A stretch of 64,000 bases of DNA from Bacteroidota bacterium (GCA_013697245.1 JACCXH010000001.1:124001-188000); one strand, 5' to 3'. Positions 37,156 to 45,811 are shown, counted from the first letter of the stretch. Notes: generated by a model not told the origin, from the sequence alone. Program-made: numbers and translations.

Positions 37156-39801
37156 ATGGAGATTGCTAAAACATATAATCCCGGGGAGGCTGAAAGCAAG
37201 TGGTATCCTTATTGGACAGAGAAAAACTTTTTCAAATCAACACCCGATCATCGCAAGGCATACACTATTGTCATTCCTCCGCCTAACGTTACCGGCGTTC
37301 TTCACATGGGCCATATGCTTAATAATACAATACAGGATGTATTAATTCGCCGTGCCAGAATGATGGGCTTTAATGCCTGCTGGGTGCCGGGCACCGACCA
37401 TGCCAGCATTGCCACAGAAGCTAAAGTTGTAAAATTATTGGCCAACCAAGGCATAAAAAAATCTGATCTCTCCCGCGAAGATTTCCTTAAACACGCCTGG
37501 GGCTGGAAAGAGAAGTATGGCGGCATAATTTTAGAACAGCTAAAATATTTAGGCGCCAGTTGCGATTGGAGCCGAACGCGCTTTACCATGGAGCCCGAGC
37601 TAAGCGATGCGGTGATAGATGTGTTTATTGATCTTTATAATAAAAAACAAATTTACCGCGGTGTGCGTATGGTTAATTGGGACCCGCAAGGCCTTACCGC
37701 AGTTAGTGATGAAGAGGTTATTCACAAAGAGACAAATAGCAAGCTGGTATATGTAAAATATAAGATCGAAAATTCTGATGACTTTATAACCGTTGCCACC
37801 ACCCGTCCGGAGACCATTATGGGCGATACCGCTGTATGTGTTAATCCTCATGATGAACGTTACACAAAACTAAAAGGTAAAAATATAATTGTGCCCGTAG
37901 TGAATAGAGTTGTGCCAATTATTTTTGATGAATATGTTGATGCAAGTTTTGGTACCGGTGCCTTGAAAGTAACGCCTGCACATGACATCAACGATTTTAA
38001 CCTTGGCCAAAAATATAAATTACCTATAATTGATGCCTTAACACAAGATGGTAAAATTAGCGAAGCTGCCGGTGCATATGTTGGTATGGATAGGTTTGCT
38101 TGCCGTAAACAAATTATTAAAGACCTGCAAGAGCAAGGTTTGGTTGAAAAAATAGAAGAGATAAAAAATAAAGTAGGTTATAGCGAACGTACAGATGCTG
38201 TGATAGAGCCACGTTTGAGCATGCAATGGTTCTTAAAGATGGAAGACATTAGCAAGCCTGCCCTGGAAGCTATTTTAAATAACGATGTAAAATTAATTCC
38301 CGAAAAATTCATTAATACCTATAAACACTGGATGGAAAACGTGCATGATTGGTGCATTAGTCGCCAGTTGTGGTGGGGACAGCAGATTCCGGCATGGTAT
38401 GATAATAAAGGCAATACAGTAGTTTGCAAAACAAAACAAGAAGCATTTGAAAAATTAAAAGAACAAAATGCAGAAGTTAAATTTTTAGATATTAAACAGG
38501 ATGAAGATGTGCTGGATACCTGGTTCTCTTCATGGCTGTGGCCTCTAACGGTTTTCGATCCAAACATTATTAAGAATGGTTGGGAGAATGCCAATGCAGA
38601 TCTTAAATATTATTACCCAACAAACGATCTTGTTACTGCTCCTGAAATTTTATTTTTCTGGGTAGCACGCATGATTATTGCAGGTAAAGAATATACAGGC
38701 CTTAAACCTTTTGACAATGTTTATTTAACCGGTATCGTTCGCGATAAACAAGGTAGAAAAATGAGTAAACAATTGGGAAATTCTCCTGATCCATTAGAAC
38801 TGATTACCAAGTATGGCGCTGATGGCGTCCGCGTTGGCATGTTATTATGTTCGCCGGCTGGTAATGATTTAATGTTTGACGAAAGTTACTGCGAGCAGGG
38901 AAGGAATTTTGCCAATAAAGTTTGGAATGCATTTCGCTTAATACAAGGTTTTGAAGTGAGTGCTGCTGTAAAGCAGCCGGAATCAAGCAAAACAGCCATT
39001 GAATGGTTTGGAAATAGGTTATCTGAACAATTAGAGATAATAAACGATCATTATTCTAAATACAGAATGAGTGATGCGTTAATGGCCACTTACAAATTAG
39101 TTTGGGACGATTTTTGCGCCTGGTATTTAGAGGTAATTAAGCCTGAGTTTATTGATGGTAAAGCACAACCAATAGATAAAATAACGTTTGATGCAACGCT
39201 CAATTATTTAGAATCACTTTTAAAAATTATGCATCCATGGATGCCATTTATTACAGAAGAGATCTGGCATTTAACCAAAGAAAGAGCCGAGATGGATTGC
39301 ATTATTGTAGCGGAATGGCCCGCAGTAAATGTACAAAACAAAGAAAGTTTGACAGCTTTTGAAGTGGTAAAAGAAGTGGTAACACAAGTTCGTAATATTC
39401 GCCAGCAAAAAAATATTTCACCAAAAGAAAAACTGGAAGTTAAAGAAAGATCAGATATTGGTGAAAAGTTCAATCGTTTCGATAGCGTTGTAATTAAGTT
39501 GGCAAACCTATCTTCTTATTCTTACATAAAAGAAAAGGTAGAAGGTGCTTTTGGTTTTATGGTTTTAAACGCTGAGTTTTTTGTACCGTTAAGCGGTAAC
39601 ATCAATGTAGCCGAAGAAAAAGAACGTTTAGCAAAAGAGTTAGAGTACAACAAAGGTTTTTTAAGGTCGGTGCAAATAAAATTATCTAACGAACGTTTTG
39701 TGGCTAATGCCAAACCCGAAATTATTGAGGTAGAGCGTAAGAAAGAGAGCGACACCTTAAATAAAATTAAATCAATAAAAGAGCAACTGGCCTCTTTGTA
39801 A
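37156..39801 (+). CDS. valS: Valyl-tRNA synthetase
   Basis: 881 residues, class I synthetase charging tRNA-Val. The HIGH motif appears as NVTGVLHMGHML near residue 45, the editing domain has TTRPETIMGDTAV, and the KMSKS loop reads RKMSKQLGNSPDP, with Gln in place of the second Ser. The anticodon-binding and C-terminal coiled-coil arm (EKERLAKELEYNKGFL) are complete. It stands alone after its own promoter. Confidence 0.97.
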   Translation: MEIAKTYNPGEAESKWYPYWTEKNFFKSTPDHRKAYTIVIPPPNVTGVLHMGHMLNNTIQDVLIRRARMMGFNACWVPGTDHASIATEAKVVKLLANQGIKKSDLSREDFLKHAWGWKEKYGGIILEQLKYLGASCDWSRTRFTMEPELSDAVIDVFIDLYNKKQIYRGVRMVNWDPQGLTAVSDEEVIHKETNSKLVYVKYKIENSDDFITVATTRPETIMGDTAVCVNPHDERYTKLKGKNIIVPVVNRVVPIIFDEYVDASFGTGALKVTPAHDINDFNLGQKYKLPIIDALTQDGKISEAAGAYVGMDRFACRKQIIKDLQEQGLVEKIEEIKNKVGYSERTDAVIEPRLSMQWFLKMEDISKPALEAILNNDVKLIPEKFINTYKHWMENVHDWCISRQLWWGQQIPAWYDNKGNTVVCKTKQEAFEKLKEQNAEVKFLDIKQDEDVLDTWFSSWLWPLTVFDPNIIKNGWENANADLKYYYPTNDLVTAPEILFFWVARMIIAGKEYTGLKPFDNVYLTGIVRDKQGRKMSKQLGNSPDPLELITKYGADGVRVGMLLCSPAGNDLMFDESYCEQGRNFANKVWNAFRLIQGFEVSAAVKQPESSKTAIEWFGNRLSEQLEIINDHYSKYRMSDALMATYKLVWDDFCAWYLEVIKPEFIDGKAQPIDKITFDATLNYLESLLKIMHPWMPFITEEIWHLTKERAEMDCIIVAEWPAVNVQNKESLTAFEVVKEVVTQVRNIRQQKNISPKEKLEVKERSDIGEKFNRFDSVVIKLANLSSYSYIKEKVEGAFGFMVLNAEFFVPLSGNINVAEEKERLAKELEYNKGFLRSVQIKLSNERFVANAKPEIIEVERKKESDTLNKIKSIKEQLASL

Positions 39802-39809
39802 AAAATAAG

Positions 39810-39846
39810 CCGCAGATTTCGGCGATCTAAAAGATTTTAAAAATCT
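39810..39846. repeat. Class B dispersed repeat fragment and palindrome
   Basis: CCGCAGATTTC (39810-39820) matches the left arm of the larger repeat at 42053. AGATTTT-A-AAAATCT (39832-39846) is a perfect 15-base palindrome. The site lies between valS and the convergent cytochrome-like gene, where it could end both transcripts. Confidence 0.45.
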
Positions 39847-39892
39847 GAGAGAATGTGTGAAACCTTAGGCTAAAAATAAATTAAATTTTTTA

Positions 39893-40258
39893 TTAATCAT
39901 TCGGCGCACCTCTGTCTAGCCAGCATTTAATGCTATCCAGTTTCGGTTTAGATAACTGTCCCGATGCCGGCATCGGGCCAGGGTTTGCATCTATTACTCT
40001 TGCTTTAAATTTACCGTTGGTTATCTTGCTATTAAGACCGGCATAAGTTGTAAAATCACCACTTGAAAAACCTGCCACGTGGCAACCCGGAAAAGCACAA
40101 TTTGCTAATATAATTGGTTTTATATGTGCACTATATTTTATACTGTCACATACGTTTACAACGGCTTTTGGAGCAACAAACCTGCCTACTTTATTCTCGC
40201 AAGAAGGTAATACTGCGGCAATAAAAAATCCAAAAAATATAATTAAGTTTTTATTCAT
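39893..40258 (-). CDS. Small cytochrome c-like lipoprotein with CX4CH motif
   Basis: 121 residues with a lipoprotein signal (AAVLPSC, Cys20). The core is PIILANCAFPGCHVAGFSSGDF: Cys, four residues, Cys-His, which resembles the heme-binding region of cytochrome c-like domains of Planctomycetes/Bacteroidota type, with a later Met (GPMPASGQLS) as a candidate axial ligand and a closing LDSIKCWLDRGAPND. The extra residues between the two Cys differ from standard CXXCH, so heme attachment is uncertain. It may be a redox lipoprotein in the outer membrane or periplasm. Confidence 0.7.
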   Translation of the reverse strand: MNKNLIIFFGFFIAAVLPSCENKVGRFVAPKAVVNVCDSIKYSAHIKPIILANCAFPGCHVAGFSSGDFTTYAGLNSKITNGKFKARVIDANPGPMPASGQLSKPKLDSIKCWLDRGAPND

Positions 40259-40397
40259 AAATAATAACGGCGCTGCTTTAATTATTAAAAATACTAAACT
40301 CTGGGTTTACATGATAAAGTTAAAAAAACTTTTCTATAAAATAACGGCCTATCTTAAAATTTTATTTGTATTTTAGATTTCGTTACAAATTAACATT

Positions 40398-42038
40398 ATG
40401 AAGAAATATTTAATCATATTCCTGGCGCTCTCTTTAGCATCAACTGCTCAAACAACAGAACCGGAAAAAAAAGATAAAAAAACCAATGTCTTTACCGATG
40501 CCGGAGATGCCGCAAAAATAGTTATTGCCAAGCAAAAAATGTATGCCGGCGACTTTGTTGGGGCCATTAATACTTATCGCGAGGTTGAGAAAAATAACCC
40601 GAAAAACGCTACGGTGTTATATTATATCGGCTTTTGCCATTTTAATTTAAAACAAAATGATAAGGCAAAAGAATATCTCTTAAAAAGTATTGAAGCCAAT
40701 GCCACCGAAAAGCCGGAAGCACACATTACTCTTGGCCGTATCTATCATGCCGAAAGTAATTTTGATAAAGCTATTGAAGAGATCTCTGCTTTTAAATCTG
40801 CTGCAAATACAGATAAAGAAAGTAATGAAGATGCTGATCTTTATTTAAAGCAAGCGCAAAACGCAAAGGCTATGACCACAGCGCCCTTAAACGTAACTGT
40901 TGAGAATTTAGGCACCGGAATTAACAGTAAATACAACGATAAAAACCCTTGTCTTACTGCCGACGGCTCTAAATTGGTGTTTACAACCAATCGTCCTGAA
41001 GGTACAAATGCCGTGGTAGATATTGAAGGAGATGGTAAATATTTTGAGGACATTTATATTGCAGGCTATGATTCGGCCACTAAAAATTTTGCTAAGGCAG
41101 CTGAGGTTCCGGGTTCTGTAAATACAAAAGCACACGATGCAGTCAGCAGTATTTCGCCGGACGGAAAGCAGATCTTTATTTATAAAAATGACATTAAAGA
41201 TAAAGAATCACGCGGCGGCGATATATTTATTAGTAAAATAAATAATGGTAAATGGAAAACGCCAGAGCCTATTGGCAAGCCTGTGGCATCCAGCTATTGG
41301 GAAGGTGGCGCCTGTATCTCTCCTGATGGAAAAAAATTATTTTTCTTTAGCGAACGTGATGGTGGTATGGGAAGAAGCGATATTTATATGGTAGAAAAGA
41401 TCAATAAAAAAGAATATGGTAAACCTGTAAACCTTGGCCCTACTGTTAATACAAGCTATGATGAAGCGGGAATGTTTTTAGCGCCGGATGGTAAAACACT
41501 TTTCTTTTGTAGCGATGGTCCCGGAAGCATGGGAAGTTACGATGTATTTAAAACCGTTTTTGAAAATGGAAAATGGACTGCCCCGGTAAACGTTGGATAC
41601 CCGATCAACAGTATTGGAAAAGAAGGTCAGTTAACCTTAAGCGCAGACGCTAAGTATGCTTATATATCAAGTGATAGAGCCGGTGGATTAGGCGAAAGCG
41701 ATATCTATAAAATTGATCTTAAAGATTACGCTATTCTTGAAAAAGACGGTAAAAAAATAAAAAGCAATGGCCTTAGTATTTTAAAAGGTACTGTGCGAGA
41801 TGGTTATGAAGGATACGGATTGCCGGATGTAGAAGTTGTTTTAGCCGATGCTTCAGGAGCTCAAGTGGCTTCAACTACTACAAATGAGAATGGCGAATAC
41901 TTTTTTACTTTAAAAGGCGGCAATTATAAGCTAACTATTAATAAAAAAGGATTTAAACAAATAAGCGAAGAAATAGTTTTAAAAATAAGCGATAAAGAAA
42001 CAGTTTCGCTTGAAAAAGGTTATTTGCTTAAGAAGTAA
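40398..42038 (+). CDS. TPR - PD40 propeller - carboxypeptidase-regulatory-like protein
   Basis: 546 residues with a signal peptide. Residues about 35-150 are tetratricopeptide repeats (GDFVGAINTYREVEK, ATVLYYIGFCHFNL), 170-440 a WD40-like PD40 propeller with repeated SPDGKxLFF/ISxDR motifs, and 455-546 a CarboxypepD_reg-like beta domain (LKGTVRDGYEGYGLPDVEV). This is the layout of PorE-type T9SS envelope proteins, but the C-terminal OmpA peptidoglycan-binding domain is missing. Possible roles: T9SS accessory or periplasmic scaffold. Only an imperfect promoter is seen. Confidence 0.82.
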   Translation: MKKYLIIFLALSLASTAQTTEPEKKDKKTNVFTDAGDAAKIVIAKQKMYAGDFVGAINTYREVEKNNPKNATVLYYIGFCHFNLKQNDKAKEYLLKSIEANATEKPEAHITLGRIYHAESNFDKAIEEISAFKSAANTDKESNEDADLYLKQAQNAKAMTTAPLNVTVENLGTGINSKYNDKNPCLTADGSKLVFTTNRPEGTNAVVDIEGDGKYFEDIYIAGYDSATKNFAKAAEVPGSVNTKAHDAVSSISPDGKQIFIYKNDIKDKESRGGDIFISKINNGKWKTPEPIGKPVASSYWEGGACISPDGKKLFFFSERDGGMGRSDIYMVEKINKKEYGKPVNLGPTVNTSYDEAGMFLAPDGKTLFFCSDGPGSMGSYDVFKTVFENGKWTAPVNVGYPINSIGKEGQLTLSADAKYAYISSDRAGGLGESDIYKIDLKDYAILEKDGKKIKSNGLSILKGTVRDGYEGYGLPDVEVVLADASGAQVASTTTNENGEYFFTLKGGNYKLTINKKGFKQISEEIVLKISDKETVSLEKGYLLKK

Positions 42039-42052
42039 TTTTAAGGTTTAGT

Positions 42053-42113
42053 CGCAGATTTCGCCGATTCGCGCTAATGTTTTTATTTGTCTGTATCATC
42101 TGTGAAATCTGCG
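42053..42113. repeat. Class B dispersed repeat, stem-loop
   Basis: CGCAGATTTC (42053-42062) and GAAATCTGCG (42104-42113) pair perfectly over ten bases with a 41-base loop. The right end, ATCTGTGAAATCTGCGGC, has two similar nine-base units. It lies between two rightward genes; it may be a terminator or a dispersed repeat. Confidence 0.6.
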
Positions 42114-42178
42114 GCTTTTTGTTTACCCATTATTTTCTTCATTCACCTCCTGTTTAATTCCGTTTACCGATTTACTGT

Positions 42179-42208
42179 TTTGCAGTTCTTGTGATGTTCA
42201 TACATTTG
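42179..42208 (+). promoter_or_regulatory. Promoter of the LiaF-like/LytSR operon
   Basis: TTTG (42179-42182), 18-base spacer, TACATTTG (42201-42208): full consensus. A start near 42212 excludes the GTG/ATG codons at 42191-42209 and favours ATG 42224 with a 12-base leader. Confidence 0.68.
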
Positions 42209-42223
42209 ATGAAAATTAAGCGC

Positions 42224-43009
42224 ATGACAACTTTAGAGGAACAATTTAAGAACGACCCTGAATTTAATGATTGGCAAAAGAGCCAAAGGAGAGGCCGTGT
42301 GATAGCTGGTATTTTTATAATAATTGCCGGTCTTGTTTATATGTTCAAGCAAATGGGATATTTTATTCCTGACTGGTTCTTTCAATGGCCAACTATTTTA
42401 ATAGCTGTTGGTATTATTGTTCTAATTAAAAATAATTTTTATAGCGCAAAAGGATTAATATTGATCTTAATAGGTGCTTTGTTTTTATCAGGGCTTGCGT
42501 TTCCGGAGATAGCAATAATTCAGTATAAAATACCAATCGTCTTATTTCTTATTGGTATAGTTTTAATTTTTAAACCAAAGAACAAATATAAAGACTACGG
42601 AAAATTTGGTTGTAAAAAAAACCGGTTTAATCAATTTGCTAAAGAAACCATGCAAACCTCAAGTAATGAGGATTATATTTTTGCGAATAATATTTTTGCC
42701 GGCACAGATAAAAATGTTTTTAGTAAGGATTTTAAAGGTGGTGAAATAAAAAACACATTTGGAGGTTGTAAATTAAATTTAATGCAGGCCGAAATTGTTA
42801 CCGAAGCTGTTATTACAATTAAACAGCAATTTGGCGGCGTTAAGCTTATCATTCCTCCAAATTGGGTCATTAAATCTGATATTGAATGCGTGTTTGCAGG
42901 TATCGAGGATAAGCGCCCCTTACTAAATGTGAATGATGCTACACAGAAAAAAACACTAATCCTTAACGGACACATTTTTATGTCGGGTATAGAAATAGTT
43001 TCTTATTAA
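42224..43009 (+). CDS. LiaF/LiaI-like membrane protein
   Basis: 261 residues from ATG 42224. Four hydrophobic segments (residues about 25-120) resemble the LiaI-LiaF transmembrane region; the C-terminal part (about 150-261) has the beta-helical LiaF-like pattern FKGGEIKNTFGGCKLNL, IKQQFGGVKLIIPPNWVI. LiaF-type proteins in Firmicutes restrain a cell-envelope stress kinase. Here the gene heads an operon with a LytS kinase and LytR regulator, suggesting a membrane-stress sensor input. Alternatives: general membrane protein without signalling role. Confidence 0.78.
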   Translation: MTTLEEQFKNDPEFNDWQKSQRRGRVIAGIFIIIAGLVYMFKQMGYFIPDWFFQWPTILIAVGIIVLIKNNFYSAKGLILILIGALFLSGLAFPEIAIIQYKIPIVLFLIGIVLIFKPKNKYKDYGKFGCKKNRFNQFAKETMQTSSNEDYIFANNIFAGTDKNVFSKDFKGGEIKNTFGGCKLNLMQAEIVTEAVITIKQQFGGVKLIIPPNWVIKSDIECVFAGIEDKRPLLNVNDATQKKTLILNGHIFMSGIEIVSY

Positions 43010-43026
43010 TATTAAAAAATAAAATT

Positions 43027-43374
43027 ATGAATTGGTATTTAACAAAATTGGTTTTCAGCATCGATGTTTGCGAATCAACCGTAAAATCAGAATTTGATGA
43101 GCAGTTTCGCTTAATAAAAGCGAGCAATGAAGAAGAAGCTTATTATAAAGCAAAAAGCCTTGGAAAAAGCCTGCAAAGCTCTTTTTATAATGCAAATAAT
43201 AAATTGGTTAATTGGCGTTTTATTGATGCAAGTGAATTAAATTTAATTAACGAACTTTCGGACGGTGTTGAAATTTATTCAAATACGATAGAAACAAAAG
43301 AAAAAGAAAGTTTTATAAATTCTGTACTTCAAAAAGCAATGGGTATTCAGGCAAAGAACCTTACTTTTTATTAA
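43027..43374 (+). CDS. DUF4288 protein
   Basis: 115 residues, cytoplasmic and small. Pattern WYLTKLVFSID, FDEQFRLIKASNEEEAYYKAKSLGK, NWRFIDASEL, DGVEIYSNTI fits DUF4288, a family of unknown function. It lies 17 bases after the LiaF-like gene and nine before the kinase, so it is likely co-expressed with the two-component system; a role as adaptor is only a guess. Confidence 0.75.
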   Translation: MNWYLTKLVFSIDVCESTVKSEFDEQFRLIKASNEEEAYYKAKSLGKSLQSSFYNANNKLVNWRFIDASELNLINELSDGVEIYSNTIETKEKESFINSVLQKAMGIQAKNLTFY

Positions 43375-43383
43375 TGTATTATT

Positions 43384-44421
43384 ATGACAGTAGACAAACT
43401 TCCAACCAGAATGCAATTAATTGCCGCGCTAATTTCGTGGTTCATCATTTGGTGGGGTTTACAATGTTTTGTTATTTTTCAGATCTTCAACAATATAAAC
43501 TTCGCGTTTATTGACGCCAGCATCTCTCTGGGTTTAACTTTAATAGGCATTTCTATTATTTATTTTGTTCAAAAGTATAGCGGTAGCTATATTAATAATT
43601 ATGGTACAAGGTTTTTTTTTATTATTGCCATCATTGCAGGAATAATTTTTTCCGAAAGATTGATATTAACCGGACTGTATTCAGGATCTGATTTTGAAAC
43701 GATGTTTAATACAACAATTACTATCAGGTTAGTTGCGGCTTTTTTACAAATAACTTTTTTTTCAGCAGTGTTATGGTTCTTATACTTTGTTAAGGTGCAA
43801 AATGAAAAGAATAGCTTGAAATTTGATGCAGAAACTACTTTAAGGCAAGCCGAGTTAATAAAATTAAGGCAGCAGTTGCAGCCTCACTTTTTATTCAACA
43901 GTTTAAACTCTATAAATGCTTTGGTTGTTTCGGAACCGCAGCAGGCCCGTAAAATGATCCAAAATCTTTCTGATTTTTTAAGGGGCACGTTAAAAAAGGA
44001 CGAGAACAAAAATGTGCCTTTTAGTGAAGAGATAAATTTATTAAAACTGTATTTAGAAATTGAAAAAGTAAGATTTGGCCATCGTTTAGCGGTTAATTTT
44101 AATATTAGCGAGGATACTTTAAATTTAAAGCTTCCGCCTTTATTACTTCAGCCAATAGTTGAAAATGCGGTTAAATTTGGTTTATACAATGTTTTAAACC
44201 AGGTAGAAATTTCAGTCAACGCACACGTAAAAAATAATTTACTGGCAATAGTTATTACGAATCCGTTTGATGAAAGTACGGCGCAATCAATGAAGGGTGA
44301 AGGTTTTGGATTATCTTTAATTCAAAAACGTTTACATCTAATTTATCACCGTACAGATCTTTTAGTGATCGAAAAGAACAATTCAATTTTTACAACTATT
44401 ATTTTAATACCACAGGCATGA
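43384..44421 (+). CDS. LytS-type sensor histidine kinase
   Basis: 345 residues. Four or five transmembrane helices occupy residues 10-140; then comes a coiled linker and the His_kinase (LytS) domain with LRQQLQPHFLFNSLNSINAL, His168 being the phospho-acceptor. A C-terminal ATPase domain has the N-box PIVENAVKFGL and the glycine loop GEGFGLSLIQKRL. Its stop overlaps the start of the response regulator gene by four bases (ATGA). No periplasmic sensory domain exists, so the signal is probably sensed within the membrane or via the LiaF-like partner. Confidence 0.92.
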   Translation: MTVDKLPTRMQLIAALISWFIIWWGLQCFVIFQIFNNINFAFIDASISLGLTLIGISIIYFVQKYSGSYINNYGTRFFFIIAIIAGIIFSERLILTGLYSGSDFETMFNTTITIRLVAAFLQITFFSAVLWFLYFVKVQNEKNSLKFDAETTLRQAELIKLRQQLQPHFLFNSLNSINALVVSEPQQARKMIQNLSDFLRGTLKKDENKNVPFSEEINLLKLYLEIEKVRFGHRLAVNFNISEDTLNLKLPPLLLQPIVENAVKFGLYNVLNQVEISVNAHVKNNLLAIVITNPFDESTAQSMKGEGFGLSLIQKRLHLIYHRTDLLVIEKNNSIFTTIILIPQA

Positions 44422-45191
44422 CCAAAGTAATATTAATTGATGATGAGCCATTGGCCAGACAAATTGTGAAAGAGTATCTTGCTGCTTTTAAAGAAATAGA
44501 AATAGTTGCTGAGTGCGGTGATGGTTTTGAAGCCGTGAAAGCAATTCAACAACATAATCCGTCTTTAATATTTTTAGATATTCAAATGCCAAAAATAAAT
44601 GGTTTTGAAACTTTAGAGCTCATCGAAAAAAAACCTGCTGTTATATTTACAACCGCTTTTGATGAGTACGCTTTAAAAGCGTTTGAACAAAATGCAGTAG
44701 ATTATTTATTGAAACCATTTAACCAGGAAAGATTTGAAAAAGCAGTTAAAAAATTCATAAATAGTAATTCCACTTTAGAAAAGGGGCTGAGGGGGATTGA
44801 TAACTATAGTTCGAATCAACAAATAGAGCAATTAGAGTCTGTTCCAAAAAAACACAGCGAAGAAGCGCATCGTGTAGTTGTAAAAAACGGCACCAGCATT
44901 CTTATTTTACCAACCGCTCAAATTATTTATATTGAAGCTTATGATGATTATGTAAAAATATTTAATAACGAAACGTTTTATTTAAAGAAGAAAACGATGA
45001 GCTATTATGAGGAGGTATTAGATCCAATGCAATTTATTCGTGTGCACAGATCGTTTATTTTAAATCTTAATTACCTAACAAAGATCGAAGCGCTGGATAA
45101 AAATAATAACCTGGCTTTATTAAAAACAGGGGCAAAAATTCCTCTCAGTAGAAGTGGTTATTCCAAATTAAAAGAAATATTGAACCTTTAA
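44418..45191 (+). CDS. LytTR-type response regulator
   Basis: 257 residues. Receiver domain 1-120 with Asp8/Asp9, phospho-acceptor Asp54 (IFLDIQMP), and the TTAFDEYALKAF and DYLLKPF motifs; then a linker and a C-terminal LytTR DNA-binding domain (IIYIEAYDDYVKIF, FIRVHRSFILNLNYL, KIPLSRSGYSKLKEIL). It binds direct repeats upstream of its targets in known relatives; targets here are unknown. The final 63 bases are homologous to a decayed copy at 45653. Confidence 0.93.
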   Translation: MTKVILIDDEPLARQIVKEYLAAFKEIEIVAECGDGFEAVKAIQQHNPSLIFLDIQMPKINGFETLELIEKKPAVIFTTAFDEYALKAFEQNAVDYLLKPFNQERFEKAVKKFINSNSTLEKGLRGIDNYSSNQQIEQLESVPKKHSEEAHRVVVKNGTSILILPTAQIIYIEAYDDYVKIFNNETFYLKKKTMSYYEEVLDPMQFIRVHRSFILNLNYLTKIEALDKNNNLALLKTGAKIPLSRSGYSKLKEILNL

Positions 45192-45224
45192 TCAAATCAA
45201 TAAAAAACAAGCCGCTTATTTTGT

Positions 45225-45232
45225 TATTTTTG
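45225..45232 (+). promoter_or_regulatory. -7 box immediately before the lipoprotein gene
   Basis: TATTTTTG, perfect TAnnTTTG, ending three bases before ATG 45236. The predicted start point is the A of the ATG, so the transcript would have no leader. No -33 TTTG is apparent. Confidence 0.5.
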
Positions 45233-45235
45233 CAA

Positions 45236-45649
45236 ATGTGTCATCAAAAATTATCTTTTGTAAGTATTATATTATTTACGATCCTTCTCTTTGGATCTTA
45301 TAGTTGTATAAAGAAAAAAAAGAACATACCGGCAGATATTAATTGTGATGAAGCACAATTGTGTGTTGGAAATTTAACAAACGATACGATTTTTTTTGAT
45401 TGGAATTCGAATACATTAGGCGATACTCTATTACCGGGCGAAGTAACCTGCATGAACACAGGGCCAATTCATATTACCTACGATAAAAGAACCGGCGAAG
45501 AAAAAAACGAAACGAGTTATGTTCACATGATAAATTCTTCGGCAGGTGGATGGTTTATTGAATTAAAAAAATGCTACAAAAGATCAAATTTTGAATATGA
45601 CGCTAAAAACCCTTCCTCCGGTTTAATTCAGCTTTATTCTGAAGAATAA
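45236..45649 (+). CDS. Lipoprotein of unknown function
   Basis: 137 residues from ATG 45236 (TTG 45221 overlaps the -7 box and is unlikely). The signal ends in a lipobox (FGSYSC, Cys24). The mature part has four further Cys (NCDEAQLC, EVTC, KKC) and beta-rich segments resembling small exported Ig-like proteins. It lies between the LytTR gene and the decayed second LytTR end, as if inserted there. No motif tells its function; it may be a target or accessory of the signalling system. Confidence 0.72.
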   Translation: MCHQKLSFVSIILFTILLFGSYSCIKKKKNIPADINCDEAQLCVGNLTNDTIFFDWNSNTLGDTLLPGEVTCMNTGPIHITYDKRTGEEKNETSYVHMINSSAGGWFIELKKCYKRSNFEYDAKNPSSGLIQLYSEE

Positions 45650-45652
45650 TAA

Positions 45653-45724
45653 GGGGTAAAAATTCCCCTTAGCGCAAGCGCTTATTGTAAATTAAAAGAA
45701 ATATTAACCTTTAGTCGATTTTAA
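45653..45724 (+). pseudogene. Remnant of the 3' end of a second LytTR response-regulator gene
   Basis: The segment reads in frame GVKIPLSASAYCKLKEILTF, close to the intact C-terminus GAKIPLSRSGYSKLKEILNL (14 of 20 residues identical) and then runs to a stop at 45724. DNA of 45652-45715 aligns with 45128-45193 with one one-base gap, and most base differences are synonymous (CCT/CCC, CTC/CTT, AGT/AGC), so the copy diverged while coding. Upstream homology stops exactly at the lipoprotein stop codon. Confidence 0.7.
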
Positions 45725-45811
45725 ATCCGAATTGATAGAAAAAACGTTAATTAAAGGGTGTCTAAAGCAATTTCAAACGCTCCTTAACGTTTAAAATTTA
45801 ATTATTTTTTT

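Noticed and set aside
38755-38790. Loss of function in ValS because KMSKS reads KMSKQ
   Set aside because: The Lys residues that matter are kept, the enzyme is otherwise complete, and a Gln here is seen in relatives as I recall; not treated as a defect.
44809-44817. GTTCGAATC resembling a tRNA T-loop
   Set aside because: It lies in the LytTR gene frame and no acceptor or anticodon stem can be drawn around it.
45651-45670. Intrinsic terminator after the lipoprotein gene (AAGGGG/CCCCTT)
   Set aside because: No T-run follows, and the stem is part of the LytTR remnant, where the same bases encode GVKIPL.
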